This document shows, piece after piece, positions 53,967-62,586 of a DNA stretch of 64,000 nt. The notes under the pieces were generated by a model. It did not search any database. It worked only from the letters and a program-made list of their open reading frames with translations, and was not told where the DNA came from. The position numbers and the translations under genes are program-made. The DNA comes from Sphingomonas daechungensis (GTDB taxonomy: Bacteria > Pseudomonadota > Alphaproteobacteria > Sphingomonadales > Sphingomonadaceae). Every line of letters starts with the position of its first letter. Position 1 is the first letter of the stretch. Location: the NCBI RefSeq assembly GCF_014489495.1, contig NZ_CP060780.1, forward strand, positions 2,429,001 to 2,493,000. The letters run 5' to 3'.

Positions 53967-55568
53967 CTAGCTGTCCCAGTTTTCGAGGGCTGGCCCGAGC
54001 GCATCCTTCAGCTCGCCTAACCAGGGCTCGTAGTTCCGCCAGACGTCGACGCCGTCACGGTTGATGGGCCGCCGAACCTGCTCTGCACTCGGCGTGCGCA
54101 CTGCCCTTCTGTTGGAATGGAACTCCATGCAGGCCGGATCGAACGGGACACCGATGTAATCCAGCATCCGCCGCACTTCAGGCTCCGGTTCCTCGATCAG
54201 CCGTTCGTTGAGGACATGGTGGATCGCTCCCGGCTGAACCGTCTCGAAATGCCGCATGAAGCGCCAGTAATTGAAGTAGAACTCCCCGATCGCTCGCAGG
54301 CTGTAGGAAAAGGTCACCCCGGTCGCGTAATTCTGTTTGAAGTTCGAAAAGCCGCACGCCATCGGGAAGCGCCGCGCATCGATCATCTTCGCGTTGGGAA
54401 GCGCAAGTCGGATCAAGGTTGCGTTGATCCAGTTGCCCGGCATCTTGTCGACGAAAAATGGCTTGTCGGTGTGCCGGAACGGCCGTGTCCGCTCCACATA
54501 CTCCTCGCCGATCGCCTTGATCTCCGATGCGTCGAGCGCGGCAATCGCCTCGCCCACCGTCTGCCCCGTCGACCGCCGCAGCCGCGAAGCTAGCGCATTC
54601 AGGACCGGCAGCTCCGACGTCCCTTCGATCTGTGGATGGCTGGCGAGGATCTGTTCGATCAGCGTCGATCCCGACCGGTGTAGGCCGAATACGAAAATCG
54701 GGTCGGACGCCGGACAGCCGGCACCGCGGAACCGTTCGAAGATCTCCGGTGTGCAGTGCTCGATTGCATCCTCGACCGGTGCATCGATGGGCACGGACTC
54801 CGGATCGATCTGGCTGGTGCGGATGACGTTCCCGGCAAGGTAATGGCGGAACGAAGATTCGAAGTTGCGCTGGTCTTCATACGCTTTTCCGAGCGCGAAA
54901 TGGATGTGGAGCGCTTCGTCGGGAGTAAGCTTGCGGCCGAGCGCCTGGTGCATCTGCGCAATGTCAGGCGCGGTAAAGCGATAGGACTTGAAGTTGGCGA
55001 GAGTCCAATACGCCTGGCCCATCGTCGGCTCGATCTTGGTTGCGCGCTTCAGGGCCTTCACCGCTTCATCAGTCCGCCCCGCTGTCTTCAGCGCGTTGGC
55101 GAGGTTCATCCAAGTCCCGGCTCGGTTCGGCTGCTGGCGAAGCATGCGCTTGTAAGTCCCGATCTGCTCATCGTGCATGCCGAGCAGGCCGAGCGTCCGG
55201 GCCTCCATCCCGCTGACTTCGATCCGTGAGCGGAAGTCGGCGGGAAGCTCTTCGAACTCCTTTAGCGCGAGCGCGGCGCCGGCATGCTTCTGAAGGTGTT
55301 CGATCAACGCCAACCGCCTGTCCGGCGACGGGTCGGCCGACACGGCGCGACGCAGGAGAACTGTCGCATCCTCCACGCGAGCATCCTCTGCGGCAATCTG
55401 CGCAAGGACGGTCAGAGCATCTGCGTCAGTCGGGTCTTCGATCAAGCGGTCGCGCAGCAGCATCTGCGCCTTGGCCCGATCGCCCGCGCGCAGAGCGGCC
55501 GCGGCGAAATTGAGCGCGACCTTCGACTTTGCGGAGCGGCCCCTAAGCGACAGCGGATTGGCGAACAT
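53967..55568 (-). CDS. TPR-repeat sulfotransferase
   Basis: The protein has 533 residues. The N-terminal half has about five tetratricopeptide repeats (KVALNFAAAALRAGDRAKAQ, ALTVLAQIAAEDARVEDATV, GTWMNLANALKTAGRTDEAV). The C-terminal half is a PAPS-dependent sulfotransferase with the phosphosulfate-binding loop FVFGLHRSGSTLIEQILASH and the 3'-phosphate site RRFPMACGFSNFKQN. Such proteins resemble tyrosylprotein sulfotransferase-like enzymes. It may act on surface proteins or glycans. Intact. Confidence 0.88.
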   Translation of the reverse strand: MFANPLSLRGRSAKSKVALNFAAAALRAGDRAKAQMLLRDRLIEDPTDADALTVLAQIAAEDARVEDATVLLRRAVSADPSPDRRLALIEHLQKHAGAALALKEFEELPADFRSRIEVSGMEARTLGLLGMHDEQIGTYKRMLRQQPNRAGTWMNLANALKTAGRTDEAVKALKRATKIEPTMGQAYWTLANFKSYRFTAPDIAQMHQALGRKLTPDEALHIHFALGKAYEDQRNFESSFRHYLAGNVIRTSQIDPESVPIDAPVEDAIEHCTPEIFERFRGAGCPASDPIFVFGLHRSGSTLIEQILASHPQIEGTSELPVLNALASRLRRSTGQTVGEAIAALDASEIKAIGEEYVERTRPFRHTDKPFFVDKMPGNWINATLIRLALPNAKMIDARRFPMACGFSNFKQNYATGVTFSYSLRAIGEFYFNYWRFMRHFETVQPGAIHHVLNERLIEEPEPEVRRMLDYIGVPFDPACMEFHSNRRAVRTPSAEQVRRPINRDGVDVWRNYEPWLGELKDALGPALENWDS

Positions 55569-55601
55569 ACCACCGGAATGGATACTCGCCGCACCCGCCT
55601 G

Positions 55602-55787
55602 TCAACTTCGGCTGAAAGCTTCCCGCGCCTTTCGTTCGGCAATGATTTCGGCGTCGATTGCCATCGCCTCGAACTTCGCCGCGATCTGCGGGTTGGAGAG
55701 CCGCGCCGCCATGCGGTGAAAGCGGTCTGCCCGCTCGCGATAATCCTCGGCCGGAAGATCCTCTACCGGCATCTTGTACCAGCGCAT
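55602..55787 (-). CDS. small helical hypothetical protein
   Basis: 61 residues from ATG 55787: MRWYKMPVEDLPAEDYRERA, DRFHRMAARLSNPQIAAKFE and AMAIDAEIIAERKAREAFSR. Charged amphipathic helices with YRERAxxxxxxA spacing place it with small sphingomonad proteins of unknown role. An upstream in-frame TTG at 55826 would add 13 residues. It lies behind the sulfotransferase start on the same strand. Confidence 0.6.
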   Translation of the reverse strand: MRWYKMPVEDLPAEDYRERADRFHRMAARLSNPQIAAKFEAMAIDAEIIAERKAREAFSRS

Positions 55788-55963
55788 CTGACGTTCCCGG
55801 CAGTTCTGCGGGACCGTTTCGCTCAAGCAGACCGGGTTTCACATACGGTGATGTACTTAGGGTCCAGGCTTCGAGATTTATCCACCGGAATATCATTCGC
55901 ATCGGCCCGGATTGTAAGGTCTTGTTTACTGCAATCCGGTCACTTGAAGGCCGGAGGTGGCGT

Positions 55964-56428
55964 ATGACAATTCAAGCCCGGCTGGAGACTTTGAAGACGA
56001 CGTCGAGGCGGACGTCACCACGCCGGAAGCTGAGCCTGAGCGCGTCGCTTCCATCGAGCGGAATGCCCGTGGTGATCCACGACATCTCGACGACTGGCGT
56101 GCTTCTGCAGACGGCGGCCAAGCTGGAACCGTTCGACGATTTCGAGATCGACCTACCCGCAATCGGCGCAACCAGCGCGTTCGTGGTCTGGAACAGCGGC
56201 GAATACTTCGGATGCGAATTCGCGAACCCCGTTTCTCGTGCGGCGGTCAGCGCGGCACTTCTCCGCAGCCCGATCGTGAAGCCCGACACGGCAGTAGCGG
56301 TCGAAGAAGAAAGCGAGGTCGATGACCCGCCTGACGACCGCTTCGCCCTCGGAACGCGACTGAGAGCGATTCTGGGCATTTCGATCGCGCTCTGGGCTGT
56401 CATCCTCTGGCTGGTGGGCGTGCTGTAG
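55964..56428 (+). CDS. PilZ-domain protein with C-terminal membrane anchor
   Basis: ATG 55964 follows CGGAGGTGGC. The PilZ domain runs about 10-105: RRTSPRRKLSLSASLPSSGM (RxxxR part RRTSPRR), VVIHDISTTGVLLQTAAKLE (DIStTG), and FVVWNSGEYFGCEFANP. An acidic linker (EEESEVDDPPDD) leads to a single C-terminal helix (LRAILGISIALWAVILWLVG). It would tether a cyclic di-GMP sensor to the inner membrane. 154 residues, intact. Confidence 0.87.
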   Translation: MTIQARLETLKTTSRRTSPRRKLSLSASLPSSGMPVVIHDISTTGVLLQTAAKLEPFDDFEIDLPAIGATSAFVVWNSGEYFGCEFANPVSRAAVSAALLRSPIVKPDTAVAVEEESEVDDPPDDRFALGTRLRAILGISIALWAVILWLVGVL

Positions 56429-56497
56429 CCGGGCGGCGTTTGCCATGGCTGCATGAAGCGCTATCCGATCATTGCAACGGTCGCGGGAAGGTCAATC

Positions 56498-56860
56498 ATG
56501 GATCACGCAACGCCGAACCTCCCATCTCGCGATTTCGAGGCCACATCGCAATTCTATGTCCGGCTCGGTTTCGAGGAGACGTGGCGCGACCGCGGCTGGA
56601 TGATCCTCAAGCGCGGCGGGCTTGCGCTGGAGTTCTTCCTCTACCCCGACCTCGATCCACTCGAGAGTTCGTTCGGATGTTGCCTGCGGCTCGACGACGT
56701 CGCGAGCTTCTACGAGACTTGCAGGGAAGCGGGAATTCCGGAGGCTCGAACCGGCCTGCCCCGGCTTCAGCCGCCCAAGGTCGAAGCGAGCGGGCTGACC
56801 ATCGGTTACATGGTCGACCTGGATGGCACCCTGGCCCGGCTCGTCCAGAATTCGTCCTGA
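56498..56860 (+). CDS. VOC-family bleomycin-resistance-like protein
   Basis: ATG 56498 follows GGGAAGG. 120 residues with TPNLPSRDFEATSQFYVRLG, ILKRGGLALEFFLYPDLDPL and IGYMVDLDGTLARLVQN, the two-module VOC fold typical of bleomycin-binding proteins that lack metal. The true ligand is unknown. Its 3' end overlaps the convergent DUF3892 frame by 55 bp. Confidence 0.82.
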   Translation: MDHATPNLPSRDFEATSQFYVRLGFEETWRDRGWMILKRGGLALEFFLYPDLDPLESSFGCCLRLDDVASFYETCREAGIPEARTGLPRLQPPKVEASGLTIGYMVDLDGTLARLVQNSS

Positions 56861-57198
56861 TCCTCGATCGCGGGCCGCTCCACGGCTTGGGCAAAGCGGA
56901 AGGCACTGCGGGACGATCCGGCCTGTGGGCATTCGGACAGGCTGGCGAGCTCGCTCAGCGGCTGGCCGCCCCGCTCCGTCGTCAGGAAGTACCGGCCCGT
57001 TCGAAGATGCTGCCGCGCACTGACCCACACGCTCTCGCCGTCATCGTCGACAACCCAAAGCTGGTTATCGGGAGACGCGTCCAGCCAGCGCATCGTTTCG
57101 TCGATCGAGTAGATCTGGCCGGCGAAGCCGACGGATTCGATCAGGCAGTCCGGATGCGCGCGGTCGCGCCGGATGGACGTCACCTGGTAACGAGACAT
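56806..57198 (-). CDS. DUF3892-like small protein
   Basis: ATG 57198 sits behind GAGGAGG. 130 residues: RYQVTSIRRDRAHPDCLIES, SIDETMRWLDASPDNQLWVV, VSARQHLRTGRYFLTTERGG, LSELASLSECPQ. This resembles DUF3892. Typical members end just after the SLPECP motif, so the last 40 residues may be an artefact of a missing base and the true gene may end near 56920. Confidence 0.65.
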   Translation of the reverse strand: MSRYQVTSIRRDRAHPDCLIESVGFAGQIYSIDETMRWLDASPDNQLWVVDDDGESVWVSARQHLRTGRYFLTTERGGQPLSELASLSECPQAGSSRSAFRFAQAVERPAIEDQDEFWTSRARVPSRSTM

Positions 57199-57329
57199 CG
57201 ACACCTCCTCGGTCCGCGGATCGACTCAGCACGAGCGGCACTTCTGTTTCATTATGGCACAGTAACAATTGTTATCGCAACTCCGCCGCAAGCCTGGCGG
57301 GAGTCCGGGACCGCAGCTAAGTCTGCGCA

Positions 57330-57655
57330 ATGCAATCAAATCATTTGAGAATCCGCGACAATGCCGACCTTCACCGGTTCGAGATTGACCTCGGCAACGG
57401 CAGCCGGGCTTTCGCGCAATACATGCTCGGTCACGGCAAGATCGTCTTCACACATACTGAGGTTCCGAAGGATCACGAGGGCAAGGGATCGGCACTGCGT
57501 TGATCCGGTTCGCGCTCGACGCGGCCCGGGATCGCGGCCTCAAGGTTGTTCCGACCTGCCCATTTTTCGCGGATTATCTGAAGAAGCATCCAGACGTTCA
57601 GGATCTGCTGACTGAAGACTGGAAGCAACGTCTGGGTGTGGTTTCTCCCGATTGA
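57330..57655 (+). CDS. GCN5-related N-acetyltransferase, YidJ-like (frame broken near 57491)
   Basis: ATG 57330 opens LRIRDNADLHRFEIDLGNGS, MLGHGKIVFTHTEVPKDHEG. Restoring one G near 57491 gives the acetyl-CoA loop KGSGTALIRFALDAARDRGL and KVVPTCPFFADYLKKHPDVQ, with 108 residues in total. This is the compact PF14542 acetyltransferase type with a conserved PTCPF motif. The substrate is unknown. Confidence 0.85.
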
Positions 57656-57711
57656 CACGATTGCCAAAAGCTGGACCCCTTTTTGCCTCAAATCCCTTCT
57701 AGCAGAGGCAC

Positions 57712-58739
57712 ATGGCGACAACCGCACCTTCCGTTCCCAACTGGCCGTCGCAGCGCTTCGCCTGCATCGTCGGAGCGCCGCGGTGCGGAACGACGACGCT
57801 TGCCCGTCTGCTCGAAAGTCATCCCGAGGTCAGTTTCTCAAGTGTGAAGGAGCCGCATTACTTCGCGCTGTTCGATCTCGACGATCTCGACCAGGATGAG
57901 CTGAAACAGACTGTCGCCGACGAATATCTGGCGCGTTACTTTCATGACGTCGATCCGGATGCCCAGGTGATGGCAGAGGGATCGGTTTCCTACCTGTACG
58001 CGCCCGAGCGCCTGCTGCCGTTGCTGCGGCTTTGGCCCGACGCCAAGTTCATCATCGCCGTGCGTGACCCGATCCAGCAGCTGCCGTCGTTCCACCAACG
58101 GCTTGTCCACCAGGGCGACGAGACGGTGGAGGACTTCGAAGAGGCCTGGCGGCTGATCGACGAGCGCCGCTCAGGCCGGAAGATCCCGCGAACCTGCCTC
58201 GACGCGCGCCAGCTCCAGTATGACGAGGTCGCCCGGTTCGGGAAGCATGTCGGTCGCTTCTTCGACGTTGTCGGCCGCGATCGTTGCCACGTCGTCGTCT
58301 TCGACGATCTGCGGGCCGATCCGGCAAAGGCCTATGCGGGCGTTCTCGATTTCCTCGACCTGCCTCCGGCGCCGATGCCGGAAAACTGGAACCCCGCCCG
58401 CGCCGGGGCGTGAAGGTGAAATGGCTGCAGCGCCTGCTGAAGCGGCCGCCGATCGCCCGCACCGTTCTGGCCGGGCCGCAGTTCCGCAAGCGGATCGCCG
58501 CCAAACCGCAGCGAAGGCCGCCGGCACCGCTGCGCGCAATCATGTCGGCTCGCCGGGCCCTGCTGGAATGGAATCGCACCGATCCTCCGCCTGTGCGCCT
58601 CAGTCCGTCCTTCGCACAGGAAATCCGCGAGGCCTTGCGCGATGACGTTGCGAAGCTCTCCGCCCTCCTCGATCGCGATCTCAGCCACTGGCTTGGGTCA
58701 AGTGACAAGAAGAGCGCGTCCTACGATCAGGCCGCCTGA
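57712..58739 (+). CDS. sulfotransferase (frame broken near 58400)
   Basis: PAPS-binding loop CIVGAPRCGTTTLARLLESH near residue 18; AKFIIAVRDPIQQLPSFHQR (3'-phosphate site), RQLQYDEVARFGKHVGRFFD and CHVVVFDDLRADPAKAYAGV follow. A missing base near 58400 splits the C-terminus; repaired it continues VKVKWLQRLLKRPPIARTVL and ends SSDKKSASYDQAA, 342 residues. It is the second sulfotransferase in 5 kb, of a different subtype without TPRs. Confidence 0.85.
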
Positions 58740-58793
58740 CGGAACCGCCACTGAGCTGTCGCAGTTTCGGCACTGCGTGACGGAGGGCTGACC

Positions 58794-59347
58794 ATGTCCG
58801 ACCAGGCTCGAAAATACATCATCCGGACCTGCGGCGTGCTGATCGTCCTGCTCGCGGCGGGCGCGGCGTTGCTACCGCTGGAGCGTGGTTTGCCCGGACG
58901 CCTGGTGGTCGGTTGGCTGCTGGTTGCCGCAGGAGCGATCGAATTGGTGGCGGCAATGGCCCGCCGGGTTCACTGGCCAAGCGGAGCGATCGCCGCGGCT
59001 GCAACAATGCTCGCCGGATTCAGGCTGGCGTTTGACGAGGACGCCAATTTCTTCCCGGTGCTCAACATGGTCATACTATGGCTGGTCATTCGCATGGCGG
59101 CGCTGGCCTTCGCCGCAAGCCGGTCGATGCCGCCGCTGCGAGGCTGGTTGAGGGTCGTCGCGGCCACCGATTTCCTGCTCGCCGTGATGCTTCTCGCGGG
59201 CATTCCAATCGCGCTCATTGTCTACGGCCTGTTCGGAACCACCAGCGAGATCATCGCCACATTCGCGTGGGTCCTGGCCATCAGTTTCGTCGTCAACGGG
59301 CTTTCCTGTTCGCCGCCGCACCGATCGAAGCGAGCGAACGCGAATGA
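58794..59347 (+). CDS. HdeD/DUF308-like membrane protein (frame broken near 59306)
   Basis: Six helices: CGVLIVLLAAGAALLPLE, VVGWLLVAAGAIELVAAMAR, AIAAAATMLAGFRLAF, LNMVILWLVIRMAALAFAAS, TDFLLAVMLLAGIPIALIVY and IATFAWVLAISFVVNGLSLF. One restored C near 59306 gives the proper end FAAAPIEASERE and stop at 59347, 184 residues; otherwise the frame runs to 59426. HdeD-like proteins respond to acid or membrane stress. Confidence 0.75.
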
Positions 59348-59440
59348 GGCGCAATCGCGGAAAACGGCCGTAGCAAGGAACCCGACTCGGCCGAAAAGCA
59401 TTGTTCCGGCCAAAGTCAATAATTGAAAAAGAGCATTGTT

Positions 59441-59992
59441 ATGAGGAAGCTAGCGCGTGCGCTTGCGGCTGTGGCCGTCTGCGCTCTTAGTGTCCCCACC
59501 GTCCCGGCCGTCGCTTCGGTCGAAACCGTCGAAGCGCAAATGACTGCGGCGAGCGCCGCGTCGATCGCCCGCCAGGACATGTTCGACGCCTTCGGCGAAG
59601 CGGACATCAAGCCCGGACAGTATCTGTGGCGCGACGTCCCGAAAAGCGCGGGCGAAGAGCGGGTGGTGATCAGCCTGTCGGATCAGATGGCCTATCTGTA
59701 TCGCGGCGAGACCATCGTCGCGGCGGCGTCGATCTCGACTGCGAAGCCGCCGAAGATCACGCCGACCGGTATCTTCACGGTGCTGGAGAAGCGCCCGATG
59801 TACCGGTCGAAGAAGTACGACAACGCGCCGATGCCGTTCATGCAGCGCATCGACGACTACGGCATTGCCATGCACGCCGGATACAATCCGGGCGAGCCGG
59901 CTTCACACGGTTGCATCCGCATGCCGTCCAAGTTTGCGGCCAAGCTGTACCAGGTGACCGGCGTCGGGACGCCGGTCCTGATCGGCGCCTGA
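59441..59992 (+). CDS. L,D-transpeptidase (YkuD family)
   Basis: ATG 59441 starts a signal peptide (ALAAVAVCALSVPTVPAVAS). The YkuD catalytic domain has VVISLSDQMAYLYRGETIVA, TPTGIFTVLEKR, the histidine in YGIAMHAGYNPG and the nucleophile cysteine in PASHGCIRMPSKFA. It forms 3-3 cross-links or attaches proteins to peptidoglycan in the periplasm. 183 residues, intact. Confidence 0.92.
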   Translation: MRKLARALAAVAVCALSVPTVPAVASVETVEAQMTAASAASIARQDMFDAFGEADIKPGQYLWRDVPKSAGEERVVISLSDQMAYLYRGETIVAAASISTAKPPKITPTGIFTVLEKRPMYRSKKYDNAPMPFMQRIDDYGIAMHAGYNPGEPASHGCIRMPSKFAAKLYQVTGVGTPVLIGA

Positions 59993-60002
59993 CGGTCCGA
60001 TC

Positions 60003-60187
60003 ATGGACGACAAGGTCTACGACGAGCCCAGTGAGGTGGAGGCGGAGGACGGCGTCGTGGTCGTCAACGGCCCCGACGCCGTCGACGTGCAGCTCACCCC
60101 GAGGCGGCCGACGAAATCTCCGAACGGCTGATCACTGGCGCGATGAAGGCGCGCGGACAGCGTTACTTCTCCGATCGCAAGAAATGA
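60003..60187 (+). CDS. small hypothetical protein (frame broken near 60103)
   Basis: ATG 60003, 11 bp after the transpeptidase stop. Restored with one C near 60103, it reads MDDKVYDEPSEVEAEDGVVV, VNGPDAVDVQLTPEAADEIS, ERLITGAMKARGQRYFSDRK, 61 residues. A DxVYDEPSxVxAxDGVVxV start followed by a helical tail is common in sphingomonad genomes but uncharacterised. It is probably co-transcribed with the transpeptidase. Confidence 0.7.
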
Positions 60188-60209
60188 AAAGGGGCCGCTG
60201 TGCGGCCCC
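60187..60209 (-). terminator. minus-strand terminator
   Basis: GGGGCCGC, loop ACA, GCGGCCCC followed by TTTTC on the minus strand: a perfect 8-bp stem. It lies about 310 bp past the stop of the dioxygenase at 60523, so it may end a separate RNA between the two. Confidence 0.8.
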
Positions 60210-60400
60210 GGCAAGTATTCGGAAGGTGACGAAACGAAAGCCGTCCGGGTGGAGGGTGGGGTGTCAGGCTCCCGCCCATCACCTTCCGATGCCTGCGCCG
60301 CGATCTTTGAGGATCGCAACGCAAGGTAGGCGCGGAACGTCTGAAGCCTGCGCGCGCAAGCGGGTTCGTTCTTTCGAAACTCCCCCACCAACGACAGGCC
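60187..60400 (-). ncRNA. candidate rod-shaped non-coding RNA (6S-like architecture)
   Basis: Nested helices fold the gap into a rod: GCCGTC (60240-60245) with GACaGGC (60393-60399), GGTGGGG (60255-60261) with CCCCACC (60383-60389), CCCGC (60271-60275) with GCGGG (60360-60364), and a tip hairpin GCGATC-GATCGC (60300-60317). A 9/18-nt internal loop between the second and third helices recalls the central bubble of 6S RNA. An alternative 10-bp pairing (60220-60229 with 60279-60288) could compete. A minus-strand terminator ends the unit. Identity is unproven. Confidence 0.45.
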
Positions 60401-60448
60401 GACTCTTTGAACGCCCCGAGTCGCGCTTACCCAAGGCCGGAGGATATC

Positions 60449-60484
60449 ATGAATTTCAGAGGAGTCGGACTCTTCTGTGCATAA
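60449..60484 (+). CDS. possible 11-residue leader peptide
   Basis: GGAGG then ATATC and ATG: MNFRGVGLFCA and stop, 36 bp. The frame is built on a 21-bp near-perfect palindrome (60457-60477). It could be a chance event; no downstream plus-strand gene follows. Confidence 0.15.
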   Translation: MNFRGVGLFCA

Positions 60485-60522
60485 GTCAGTGGATGGGCGT
60501 CGTTTTTGCCCAGCCGCCACCC

Positions 60523-61390
60523 TCACGCAGTCTTCACGCGCACCGGGATCCGCAGATAGGAGACGCCATTTTCTTCCGCCGGCGGCATGCGTCCGGCACG
60601 GATATTCACCTGGATCGACGGCAGCAGAAGCTTCGGGTCGAAAGGGTGGTGTCACGCTCCTCGCGCATCGTCACGAACTCGTCCTCGGTGACGCACGCGG
60701 TCAGATGCACGTTCCGACGCTGGTCCGCGACCGTCGTCTCCCAGCGATACTCGTCGCGGCCCGGAGCCTTGTAGTCGTGGCACATGTAAAGCCGAGTGTC
60801 CGGCGGTAAGGCGAGCAGCTTCTGGATCGATCGATAAAGCTGGCGGGCATCGCCGCCCGGGAAATCCGTTCGCGCCGTGCCGTAGTCCGGCATGAACAAG
60901 GTGTCGCCGACGAACACGGCATCGCCGACTCGATAACTGACGTCCGCCGCCGTATGGCCCGGCGTCGCAATCACCTCGATCTCCAGCTCTCCGAGAGCAA
61001 TCCGGTCGCCATCGTTCAGCAGCAGGTCGAAATCGCTTCCGTCGACCTTGAGGTCGTCGGCTGAGAACATCGGCCGGAACACCTTTTGCACGTCCCGAAT
61101 CTTCGCCCCGATCCCGATCCTCGCGCCGGTCTTCGCCTTGAACAGCGGCGCGGCAGACAGGTGATCGGCATGAGCATGCGTCTCGAGCACATGAGTGACA
61201 GTCAGCCGGTTGGCGGCGACCGCTTCGAGCACCCGTTCCGCGGACTGCGTATCGACCGTGCCGTCCACTGGATCGTAGTCGAGCACTGGGTCGATCACGA
61301 CCGCCTGCCGGCTCTGGGGTCCCAAATCAGGTAGGTAATCGTGTTCGTTTGGTCGTCGAAGAAACCGCGGATTTCCGGCACGTCGCTCAT
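60523..61390 (-). CDS. persulfide dioxygenase-like metallo-hydrolase, second copy (two frame breaks)
   Basis: ATG 61390: MSDVPEIRGFFDDQTNTITY, joined after one C near 61320 to LIWDPQSRQAVVIDP. Iron-site motifs THAHADHLSAAP, GHTAAD, GDTLFMPDYG, CHDYKAP. A second base near 60648 gives PKLLLPSIQVNIRAGRMPPA and the stop at 60523; 289 residues. The catalytic core shares long identical stretches with the operon copy at 47618-48576. It stands alone, probably constitutive or separately controlled. Confidence 0.88.
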
Positions 61391-61421
61391 GGAAGATTAG
61401 AGGCTCCCTCGAGCCGCAAAA

Positions 61422-61577
61422 TCAAGGGCGCTCGTCGAACTCTTGCGCGGTCCGGCCCGCGTGCAGGTCGGCGAGTTCTTCGTGACGGCGGCGGATATCG
61501 GGATCCGTCGCATTTTCCGCCAGTTCGCGGCATTGCTGCTCACGATGACGATGATAGGCCAACTGATCGAAGGTCAT
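61422..61577 (-). CDS. 51-residue helical small protein
   Basis: ATG 61577: MTFDQLAYHRHREQQCRELA, ENATDPDIRRRHEELADLHA, GRTAQEFDERP and stop at 61422. The YxxRxREQ..RELAxxAxDPxxRxxHExLAxxHA pattern is a recurring sphingomonad small-protein signature. It could bind RNA or act as a chaperone, but nothing is known. Spacing to the dioxygenase start (31 bp) suggests one transcript. Confidence 0.65.
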   Translation of the reverse strand: MTFDQLAYHRHREQQCRELAENATDPDIRRRHEELADLHAGRTAQEFDERP

Positions 61578-61757
61578 GGCCAACTCCAGCTTACAAGCGT
61601 CAGCTTTGTCATGCTGTCAGGGCGCCGTGCCTGAGGGATACGAGGCGCCGATAAACATGCGTTAGCACGTCCCGGCCGCTGCACCTAATCCTCCTCCGGA
61701 AAGCGGTCGCGCTACCGCAACAGCCGGCGCGTTCCGGAGGAGTCGTCGTTCTTCCGC

Positions 61758-62270
61758 TTAGATTTGCACTTCTTCGAGCGTGGTGGTCTCAGGCGCCGGC
61801 AGTCCCGAGTTTCTGATTTCCTGCTGAAGCTCTTCCTTCCGCATAGCCATCCGCTCGCCAAGTTCCTTGACGTCGACGTCGGCTGCCCGCGTTTGGGCGA
61901 ACAAGCCTTCCTTGGGCTTCTCTTCTTCCTCGACGTGGTGCTCGATTTCTTCCTTCAGCACCTTGACCTTGGCGTCGTAGAATTCGTCCGACGGTTCGCC
62001 GGCCTCGATCTCGGCGATCAGGACTTTCGCGGCGTCATGTTCGACGAAGCTCTCCTTCACCAGGTCGTCGTCGACCTTCCCTTCCACTGCCGGATAGAAG
62101 ATTTCCTCCTCCAGCATCGTGTGGATGGTGAGTTCCTTGCAGATTTCGAGCGCAAGCTTCTGCTTGCGGCCGTCCCCGCGCGCTTTCTCGAACTGTTCGA
62201 ACAGGTCTTCGACCTTACGATGATCTTCTTTCAGGAGCGCGATGGCATCCTGAGACTGGGCACTGGCCAT
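61758..62270 (-). CDS. hemerythrin HHE-domain protein
   Basis: ATG 62270 follows GGAGGACCACC. 170 residues: IALLKEDHRKVEDLFEQFEK (His), LALEICKELTIHTMLEEEIF (HxxxE), FVEHDAAKVLIAEIEAGEPS and LKEEIEHHVEEEEKPKEGLF: the His/Glu set of di-iron hemerythrins. It may bind O2, NO or iron. A basic-acidic tail follows. Intact. Confidence 0.9.
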   Translation of the reverse strand: MASAQSQDAIALLKEDHRKVEDLFEQFEKARGDGRKQKLALEICKELTIHTMLEEEIFYPAVEGKVDDDLVKESFVEHDAAKVLIAEIEAGEPSDEFYDAKVKVLKEEIEHHVEEEEKPKEGLFAQTRAADVDVKELGERMAMRKEELQQEIRNSGLPAPETTTLEEVQI

Positions 62271-62328
62271 TGGTGGTCCTCCTTCTTTCGGGAGTGAAAC
62301 CAACCGTTTGCCTCGGTGTTCCTGAAGC

Positions 62329-62583
62329 GTGCGTCACGAAAAAGGTAAAGCTACGGGCACGGACCGCGTGGACTGGAAAGGGATCGGGTACCTGACCTCG
62401 ATTGCGAGCGTGGTCTTTCTCGGCGCGGTCGCCTGGCCGGGTCCTGAAGAGCCCGATTGGGTGCTGCCCGCGCTCATTGCAGGCATGGTCCTGTCAATCC
62501 TCGGCATGGGCTTCCGCTACATGTCGCATCTGCAGGAACGGCGCGAGATTCGGGAAGCGAAGGCCGAGGCCCGCCGAAGCTGA
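62329..62583 (+). CDS. small two-helix membrane protein
   Basis: 84 residues from GTG 62329: a basic start (RHEKGKATGTDRVDWK), then GIGYLTSIASVVFLGAVAWP and WVLPALIAGMVLSILGMGFR, then RYMSHLQERREIREAKAEAR. Two helices with a charged tail. Divergent from hemerythrin. No family recognised. Confidence 0.65.
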   Translation: MRHEKGKATGTDRVDWKGIGYLTSIASVVFLGAVAWPGPEEPDWVLPALIAGMVLSILGMGFRYMSHLQERREIREAKAEARRS

Positions 62584-62586
62584 AGG

